Assembly (NCBI GenBank): GCA_034440635.1
Contig: JAOTON010001526.1
Location: 4,535,001-4,599,000 of the forward strand
DNA: 64,000 nt
Direction: 5' to 3'
From: Lepas anatifera
Taxonomy: Eukaryota; Arthropoda; Thecostraca; Lepadidae
Both the position numbers and the translations under genes were made by a program. Of the stretch, positions 56,636 through 64,000 are shown in pieces (the stretch's first letter is position 1; each line of letters starts with the position of its first letter). A model generated the notes under the pieces. That model made no database searches. It was not told the origin of the DNA and saw nothing but the letters and a program-made list of their open reading frames with translations.

Positions 56636-58419
56636 GTTCAGAGAATGTCGAGGTACGACCAATATGATATCGGAGAACGATCATGAACTTCGCTGGATAA
56701 CAGCCGAGAGAAAAATGTCGAGATAAACGACCAAAATTACTAATAAAACAGGTATTTGGCAACCTGCCAACTCACGCATCAATTACGGTTAACCAAGCAA
56801 GATTAAACAAATCTACCGGCAATCACACTACTCTACGAGTGGAAGAGCCATACAATCGTCGAACAATAAATAAGTACAATTTATCCGTGAATAAACTGCA
56901 GGCTACCTTATACCAAGTTCACTATTCAATGATAGGGATTTCACACGTTGATGCCTAATGAAGTTTCATACCTACTCGATGCCTCCCATTAATATCCGCG
57001 GCGACTCAGTACTGTTTAGTTAGTTAAGGGCTTTTTATAAGGCGTTCTGTGCAAGGCACCTTTGCCCACCTCTCAAGTTCAGGACAGGTTAACAGCTGCA
57101 CGGCCAAGATGGCTACCTCAGCGCCGAACCGCGCTCACTCCACGACGCATCGCAGCGGGCACCACCTCATCTCGGGCACCTACTGAAGTCCAGAATTATA
57201 TCACCACCTTGCCTGCTTGATGACATCGACGGACCGGTATGCAAGATGCAGACGTATTAAGGCCAATTTCAGCAACAAACAGACGCAAAAAAGTCGATTC
57301 CATATCGAAAACTGACAGAGACTTACCTAGCGAGAGATGCACGTCTGCTCCGCACGAGTTCAGGCTACCGAAAGAACCGCTAACCGAAAAAATGCTCTGA
57401 AATGGGCACTATTACAATATACAACGCAACGCCCTCACTTCATGTACTTCAGCGGCCTACACCTGTGCTACACGATAAATCCTATAGAAAACTATTTAAG
57501 ACCCAAAATCGCCCATTGTTCACAAAGGTTTACATCGCAGTTCGGAAATTACTTTCTTTCACATGGATATACAACGAACCTTCACTGATCACGTGACTTC
57601 AATGATTCGTTGCCGCACCCAGGGGGCGGACATGAGATACTTCTCTAAAATCTGGGGGTTTTGAAGGTTCCATTTCTGGTTCTAACAGTTTTTTGGCAGC
57701 AAAATTTAACATGTAATTCCAATGGGACTGTTTGCAGGGGTTTGGGGCACGGGCCAGTGGGAAAATGTAAGTGGTGCTTAAGGGTATATTTTTATTTTTG
57801 GTATGTAAAATTGATCAGGCTATCTTCTGGGTGCAGTTTTTAGTCTCTAAAGCGCTTATATAAGAAGGACAATCCACGATGAACTTCATGCTAATTCCTT
57901 CAGAATTCTCTTTCAAACGTTTCGATTACCCAATCAAAACGCTGCATTTTACCTTATGCTAGCAAAATCAAAATTATCTTGAACAAAACCCTTCAAAATA
58001 CTACCATATCCTCAACGTGCTGCCAAATCAGGCAGTCAGCTGGCTGTCATGTCCGAACCGTATCTATAGGAACCGTGGCCGCACCGACAGACTGCCAGGT
58101 AGGTTAAACGCACCAAAACAATCCTATACCAGATTGGCTCACTAGAGAAATTGCGGTTAAATTGAAGAAGTCCCCAAAAACACAGCGCTAAGCGCTAACA
58201 TCCATGAAAGCTCCAACGACCGCCGCCGTACATGAAGTGATAGCAAATCCACGCGGGGAAGGCAGCGCTGGAGCCGGCCCACCAAATCCCCCACCGAGCC
58301 GCCCCAGACCACGGACCCAGCCCGGAATGAGCGGCAGTGGGTGCCCCCACACCCCCGGCACGCTCCTGCAGACAACGCCTGAATCGGCGCCTACAGTGCC
58401 GGCCCCATAACCGGCTTGG
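56636..58419. other. Right part of the window, no gene recognised
   Basis: The inverted copy of the TATAAAAAG block is at 57015-57072. The frames at 57337-57588 and 58188-58673 are not recognisable. If the SMYD4-like gene continues, this would be its sixth intron. Confidence 0.4.
57015..57072 (-). repeat. Inverted copy of the 39049-39104 block
   Basis: Reads TTAGTTAGTTAAGGGC, TTTTTATAAGGCGTTCTG and TGCAAGGCACCTTTGCCC, the complement of the block at 39 kb apart from an extra base and two changes. Confidence 0.85.
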
Positions 58420-58820
58420 GCCTCCTGAGTTGATGCCGTAATTTTCTGAGCAGCTCTAGGGTCCGGAGCTGAGCTGGGCCCATCGAGGCTGATGAGGGCC
58501 CCCGAGTTGGTATGGGGGCTTCTGAGCTGATTAAGTGCCTCCTGACTTGATCTGGTACCCCTGAGCTGATATAGACCTCGAGCTGGTCGGAGACTACTAA
58601 CCTGATATGATGCTCCCTGAGCTGACCTAGGCCCCTGCTCTGGGGGGGGTGCTAGGAGCTGATCTGGGCCCACCGAGCTGATCGATTTGGTGCCCCCGGA
58701 GCAAATGTGTTGCCCCCTGAGCTGAACTAATGCCCCCTGAGTCGATCTGGTGCCTCTTTGGCCTATCTAATATTCTCTGAGCTAGTCTGGTGCCCCCTGA
58801 ACTAATATGGCAGGCTTTAA

Positions 58821-59841
58821 CCCGCGCCCCACCGGGGGTCCGGCGCCACCTTCGCCCCACTGGGGGCCATCGATGCCCCCATCTAACTCCGAAAATATGG
58901 GCGTTAGCGCAAATCTGCCAAATGCATTAGAAAGCTCGCGTGAATTCATCAAGAAATTAATTTGCATGTTTTAGCGCTCAGGTCAATGGTTTGACCTCCA
59001 GAGGTCAAATTAGGTCAAGATCGGCTATTTTCACTTAAATATGCAATGCTTAAGCAAACTTGGCATAACTCTTATGCCATTAGAGCTATTGAGATTTGGT
59101 AAAGTACATTGGATAGGGAAATGCCAGACCTTGTTCCGCTATGTGGAACGTAAAGACCTCCCGCCAGTGGTTTGACCTCCAGAGGTCACCTTGTGACCTA
59201 ATATGACCTGAGATCACACAAGGTCAGGAGGTGACCTTGTCGTATATCAAACGAAAACCAGTGACAAGACATACACGATGGTGTTTGATTCAGCGCTCTA
59301 GCTTATATAGGTCAAAAGTTATTGTCAAAATACTGCTTTTGACCCCTGGTGACCTTGGATGACCTCGGAGAGGTCAAAGGGAAAATATGGCCCCTGGAAT
59401 CCATGAAAGGGTGTCCAAGAACGCTTTTCTGACCAAGCCGAACATTTTCAATCGTTTTTGTGACTTTTAGATCATAAGACAGCTTTCCCCATGCTTTTTC
59501 AATGGGAGAGGTTTCCTCGTGACCTGACCTCAGGTCACGAAATCGAAAAATCCTGGATATACGCCGTGTAGACCCTGCAGGGGTCATAAAGTGTAGGAAG
59601 TTTCAAATCGATCGATTTCGAAATGTAGCTCTTACAGAGCTCTAAAGTTGAAGTGAGGTGACCTTGGTTGACCTCGCCTGGTGACCTGACCTTGGGTGAC
59701 CCGGGGTAAAAAAGTTCAGGGATGGTGGAAAAATGATGCAGTAAGAGGTAGAGCCCTCAACCACGGTGCTGCGCCTCGTCATTTTTCTGCTATCCCGGAA
59801 AAACCTTAGGGGCATCGATGGCCCCCGGTGGGGGCGAAGGG
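58821..59841. mobile_element. piggyBac-like non-autonomous element 1, 1021 bp
   Basis: Bounded by TTAA on both sides (58817-58820 and 59842-59845), with ends CCCGCGCCCCACCGGGGG and CCGGTGGGGGCGAAGGG, so the TTAA/CCC...GGG/TTAA arrangement of piggyBac elements. A subterminal GGCCATCGATGCCCCC is matched by GGGGCATCGATGGCCCCC at the other end. The interior is full of GGTCA/TGACC motifs (for example TTTGACCTCCAGAGGTCA) and has no transposase. Confidence 0.85.
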
Positions 59842-60403
59842 TTAAGGTGATCTGGGCCTCCTGAGTTGATTACGCAATGTCCTGGCGGCTCTGGGGCCCT
59901 GAGCTGAGCTGGGCCCATGGAGGCTGATGGCCCCTGAGCTGGCATGGGGCTCCTGAGCTGACGTGCCTCCTGGCTTGATCCGGCACCCCCAGCTGATCTG
60001 GGTCCAAGGTAGTCGGGGACCACTAAGCTGATCCTTTGTCCCCTAAGCTTATCTAATGTCATATGTGCCGATCTGGTGTCCCCTGAGCAACGCTGGGACT
60101 CCTGAATGGATTAGGCCCCGAGTTGGTGAGTGATCTCTGAGCTGATGAGGGCCCCTGAGCTGGTTTAATACCCCTGACTTGATCTGGCCCCTGACCTGAA
60201 TTGGGGCCTCCGAACTGATCTGAGGTCCAAGACCGGAGGTGGGTTCTGGGGATATATGGGCCTGGCCCAGTATATATGGGGATATATGGGTTCTGGCCTA
60301 GTATGGGCCCACTGGGTACCTTGAAATGGTCTGGGCGCTGAACTTGGGAGAGACCCTTAAGCTGACCTGAGGACCCCTGAGGTGATCTGGCGCCTTAAGT
60401 TAA

Positions 60404-61429
60404 CCCGCGCCCCACCGGGGGGTCCGGCGCCACCTTCGCCCCACCGGGGGCCATCGATGCGCCCCCCTCTAACTCCGAAAATATGGGCGTTAGCGCAAAT
60501 CTGCAAAGTGCAATAGAAAGCTTGCGTGAATTCAGTAAGAAATTACTTCGCATGTTTTAGTGCTCAGGTCAATGGTTTGACCTCCAGAGGTCAAATTAGG
60601 TCAAGATCGGCTATTTTCACTCAAATATGCAATGATTGAGCAAACTGGGCATAACTCTTATGTCATTAGAGCTATTGAGGCCTGGTAAAGTACATTTGAT
60701 AGCATATTGCCAGTACTTTTTCCGCTATGTGGAACGTAAAGACCTCCCGCCAGTGGTTTGACCTCCAGAGGTAACCTCGTGACCTAATATGACCTGAGGT
60801 CACGAAAGGTCAGAAAGTGACCTTGCCGTATATCAAATGAAAGCCAGTGACAAGACAAACACGATGGTGTTTGTTTCACCGCTCTAGCTTAATTAGGTCA
60901 AAAGTTATTGCCAAAATACTGTTTTTGACCTCTGGTGACCTTGGATGACCTTGGAAAAGTCAAAGGGCAAATATGACCCCTGGGATCCGTGAAAGGGTGT
61001 CCAAAAACGTTGCTCTGAGCAGTCTGAGTATTTGCAATCATTTTTGTGGCTTTTATATCATGAAACAACTTTTCCCTATGCTTTTCCAATGGGAGAGGTC
61101 GCCTCGTGACCTGACCTCAGGGCACGAAATCGAAAAATCCCGGATATACACCTTGTAGACCCTGGAGGGGTTATGAAGTGTAGGAAGTTTCAAATCGATC
61201 GACTTTGAAATGTAGCTCTTACAGAGCTCTAAAGTGAAGTGAGGTGACCTTGATTGACCTCGTCTGGTGACCTGACCTTGGGTGACCCGGGGTAAAAAAT
61301 TTCAGGGATGATGGGAAAATGATGCAGTGAGAGGTAGAGCCCTCAACTGCGGTGCTGCGCCTCGTCGTTTTTCTGCTATCCCGGAAAAACCTTAGGGGGG
61401 CCATCGATGCCCCCCCGGTGGGGCGACGG
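60404..61429. mobile_element. piggyBac-like non-autonomous element 2, 1026 bp
   Basis: Same orientation, order and length as element 1, bounded by TTAA at 60400-60403 and 61430-61433, with ends CCCGCGCCCCACCGGGG and CCGGTGGGGCGACGG. The two are about 90 percent alike by eye. Both are followed by TTAAGGTG, but their left flanks differ, so independent insertion and duplication with the surrounding array both remain possible. Confidence 0.85.
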
Positions 61430-61640
61430 TTAAGGTGCCAGACCACCAAGTTAACTTGGTCTGGGGCTCCTTCAGCTAGTTCAAGGCCCTATGATCCTAT
61501 CGGGGTCCCATTTGAGCTAGTCTGATGACCCCATCTCTGGTTGCCACTGAGCTAGTCTAATCCTTGGGGAAAAACTGGGGGAGGGTGGAGAGGAGAGAGA
61601 ACAGCTTCTCTGGAGGGCTCGGTTCCTCACTAGAGGGCCT

Positions 61641-62670
61641 CTGAGCTGGTCTTGAATATATGGGGGATAAGAGCACAAGGCAACACCCCTTGTAAATTGG
61701 AGCTAGCGTGAAATGAACCATCGCTAAAACGGCTTGTGATGCCTAGGCACTCCTGATTATATAAATTGCCTATTACGCTGGTGGATTCTGGGGAGGGGTA
61801 ATAAAAAGGCATGAGCCCTGAGCTCAGAGTGCAGTTCCCTAAGCCAGGGTTTCTGCTAATTCATTTAAATTAAAAATTAGTTTTTTTTCAAAGTTTTCAG
61901 CTCCGTCACACCATCCCTATCCAAACCACTGGCCTGTTTAACTTTTCTTTAATTCCTACTGGTACCGATCCTTGAAAATATGGACTTGATAAAAGCGTTA
62001 AAAACGTGTCGTCCAGGCTATTCCAGCTGCAAACATTTTAACATTTCGATTCATTCAAACATTTTTGTTGGAATGTCATGCTGTCTCTCCTCCTACCCGC
62101 TGGCGGACGCAGCAGCGCCGTTTAGGGGAGGGGGAGGGGCAGTTCGGGAAACATCGTACAAACGTAGTCTTTTTAGGAAAATCGGCCAAAATTTTCTGTT
62201 CTTTTGGGGTGGAGGGGACCATGGCCTCTTGGCCTCCTGCTCTGGCTAGGCTAGTGCTCCTCCCATGGCCCTTATGGGAGCCGTTCAATCAGGGCTCGCT
62301 TGTCACAACAAAGCCAGTTGGCATAACAAATGAGCTTGCAGTTAATCTTATAACTAATAATTATTGGTATATATTTAAATAGGGAACTATTTTTTCATAA
62401 TTTTCAGCCCAGTCACACCCTCCCAAGCCAAACCATCAGCTTGTTTGCCCTTTTTCCCGCTACTTTGAATGATCGTTGAAAATATGGAACTTCATAGACA
62501 GGTTAAAAATAGGCATCTTCCAAATTATTCCGGCACAACTTTTCCAATGTCAAGATGTCACTCCTCCTTCCAAAGGCTATCTTGGGACCGCAGCACTTAT
62601 TTTGCGTTCAACCAGGTTTCAATCGGCACGAACACTTATTGGTAATTGTATGGGCAAAATCAGTGGTTAA
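61641..62670. repeat. Flank of satellite copy Q, with internal tandem duplication
   Basis: 61710-61940 matches the reverse complement of about 27100-27340: GGTTTGTGATACCTAGGCA-like, GGTGGATTCTGGG, AATAAAAAGGCATG and CACACCATCCCTATCCAAACC. A second, diverged copy of 61870-61985 follows at 62385-62500 (TTTTCAGCCCAGTCACACC, GAAAATATGGAAC), about 530 bases on. The array and this flank therefore travel together. Confidence 0.8.
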
Positions 62671-64000
62671 AACAAATGAATTTCGGACTCTAATGTTTTA
62701 ACTTGCAAATAGTAACAAATATCACAGGCTCCACTGGTTTCTCTGATGTTAACTTCTTCCATGATTTGGCTGACTTATCCTTGAATTCGTCCAAAACAGT
62801 TGTGTTTGGGCTACTTTCAGTATATTTTTGTGATACTTTGTTCTTTTTCAGGTTTTAGTTGAGTTTTCCTTCTCTGCCAAAGCTTGATTTGCATTTCTCT
62901 CCGACCAAAGGTGGCCAAAAGTTGATGTAAGCTAAGATATTGTAAGTTTTTTAGGCTACGTTAAAAAGTGTTTCCCTCAAAGGAGGTGTGCTCCCCTTCT
63001 TCTGGCTACGCCCCTGCCCGTCATGACCTCAATATTGACCTGAGCCCAAAAGTGACAAATGTAGTTTATTCATGAATTTGTGTAGTCGCCTCCACTGGTT
63101 CGACGATATGTACCACGGATGTCTCCGTGAAAAGACATGGTTGCCGCTTCAAAATTTATATTACATTTTCACCTTAACTTCAGCTTCCATCTGCTTACTT
63201 CTGCTAATTTCTCCTTACTTCTGCCCTGAAACACATTACAAATATTCAAGACAAGACATTGCACACCGTCCTATGAACATAAGTTAAGGATGCCGGCCAA
63301 ATTGGCATACTAGCCCAAATGCCATCGAAATGGTATCAGTAAGCAAAACAAACATCTATGCAAATCAGTTTCAACAATAATCCAAGACACTAACTAAAAA
63401 CACACGTCCATGGCCCACGCAGTAGATACTGTAGCACTAAGCACAGCACCAACACCGATGTCAGCCAGACCGGAAATGACCCAGGTCACAGGCGCGACCG
63501 ACAGCCGCCTGGCGGTGCTGTGCCGAAACCACTAGTAGGCCTAAATTAAACTTTTGCCAGTCAGTAAAAGTACCAGAGTAATTGTTTTCCACCAAATAAA
63601 GTCTTTACCTAATATTAGTTAACCTAACTCCTCAAATACACAACCTAACAATAATTTCTACAGTATGACCGGAACTAGGTCAACATCTACCGCAACCGGT
63701 TTTGACACGATCAACCCAAAGCGGTAGCGCGCTAGTGCTGTCGCCTTTACATACGAATCACTAAGAAGCGTTGCTCTCGTGACAACCAGCAAATCAGCCG
63801 TAGACACCAGTCTACACCTCACCCGATCTCAAAAACACGATCCACCGATCGGAAAAGAATACCAAGGCGGAAACAACAATACAAAGTCAGCCAACAGCTC
63901 GAGAAGTCAAGTGCTGTAAAACAAAATAAATGAGGACAACACGTTTTCCAATTTCAAAGGCTAAAACCGGAGGAGAATATGTGCAAACTTTAAATATGGA
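62671..64000. other. Right end, no gene recognised
   Basis: AT-rich unique DNA. TTCTGGCTACGCCCCTG near 63001-63017 is a hAT-like right end whose partner I could not place. It may close the element that carries satellite copy Q. No SET-domain exon was found up to 64000. Confidence 0.4.

Larger units (their letters stand above)
58420..61640 (+). repeat. Satellite family 2, copy Q, inverted relative to P
   Basis: Degenerate units of the form CTGAGCTGATCTGGGCCCC. The block 58425-58600 (GCCTCCTGAGTTGAT, GAGCTGAGCTGGGCCCAT, CTTGATC) recurs at 59850-60020, showing duplication at a scale of about 1.4-1.6 kb. Two piggyBac-like elements are embedded. The right flank from 61600 matches the reverse complement of the left flank of copy P. 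Confidence 0.88.

Overview
This is eukaryotic, metazoan nuclear DNA. There are no bacterial-style operons. Conserved coding sequence comes in short exons separated by very long introns, and nearly everything else is transposon or tandem-repeat DNA. The one host gene I can identify is a SMYD4-like gene (SET and MYND domain-containing protein 4) on the + strand. It runs from the start codon at 3603 to past 55704 in six exons of 77 to 300 bases, less than 1.1 kb of coding sequence over 52 kb. Its protein style and the repeat content suggest an invertebrate, perhaps an arthropod such as a crustacean. That assignment is inference. The SET domain is not in the window, so the gene should continue to the right.

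The exons supply the N-terminus and first TPR helix pair (3603-3902), the next TPR helices (20383-20529), a third TPR exon (42340-42515), a short linker (49747-49823), the start of the SET/MYND part with the first zinc ligands (53479-53627), and the rest of the MYND finger (55475-55704). Splice phases agree at every junction. Intron 2 has a GC-AG junction. Exons 1, 2 and 6 each lack one base relative to an open frame, which means either assembly error or a decaying gene.

The introns hold a dense nest of mobile DNA. Two 3.2-3.8 kb hAT-like elements, 4203-7967 and, inverted, 45613-48836, carry long internal arrays of GGTCTCAGG- and AGTCTCAGG-type repeats. The second has a perfect 8-base target duplication and sits inside another satellite family built on CAGATCAGCTCAGGGGC. 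That satellite occurs at 27.4-29.3 kb, 45.0-49.4 kb and, inverted, 58.4-61.6 kb. Small hAT-like MITEs with 8-base duplications lie at 18353, 22482, 24936 and 25267, with a weaker one at 56361. A 1.76 kb hAT lies at 31837-33598, a TA-flanked 307 bp MITE at 51019, and two 1.02 kb piggyBac-like elements bounded by TTAA at 58821 and 60404. LINEs are a CR1/Jockey-like reverse transcriptase (53-1587), a minus-strand L2/CR1-like element in pieces (29.3-31.8 kb, 39.5-40.2 kb, 21.5 kb) and a nearly full-length but broken I-like element with RNase H (33.6-38.5 kb). A tRNA-derived SINE family has at least three recognisable copies.

Two things deserve most attention. One is a 1.25 kb minisatellite at 53618-54879 whose repeat unit contains the exon 5 splice donor and so repeats that donor dozens of times. 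The other is the family of hAT-like elements that carry satellite arrays as cargo. All product names rest on motif recognition by eye; no database search was run.
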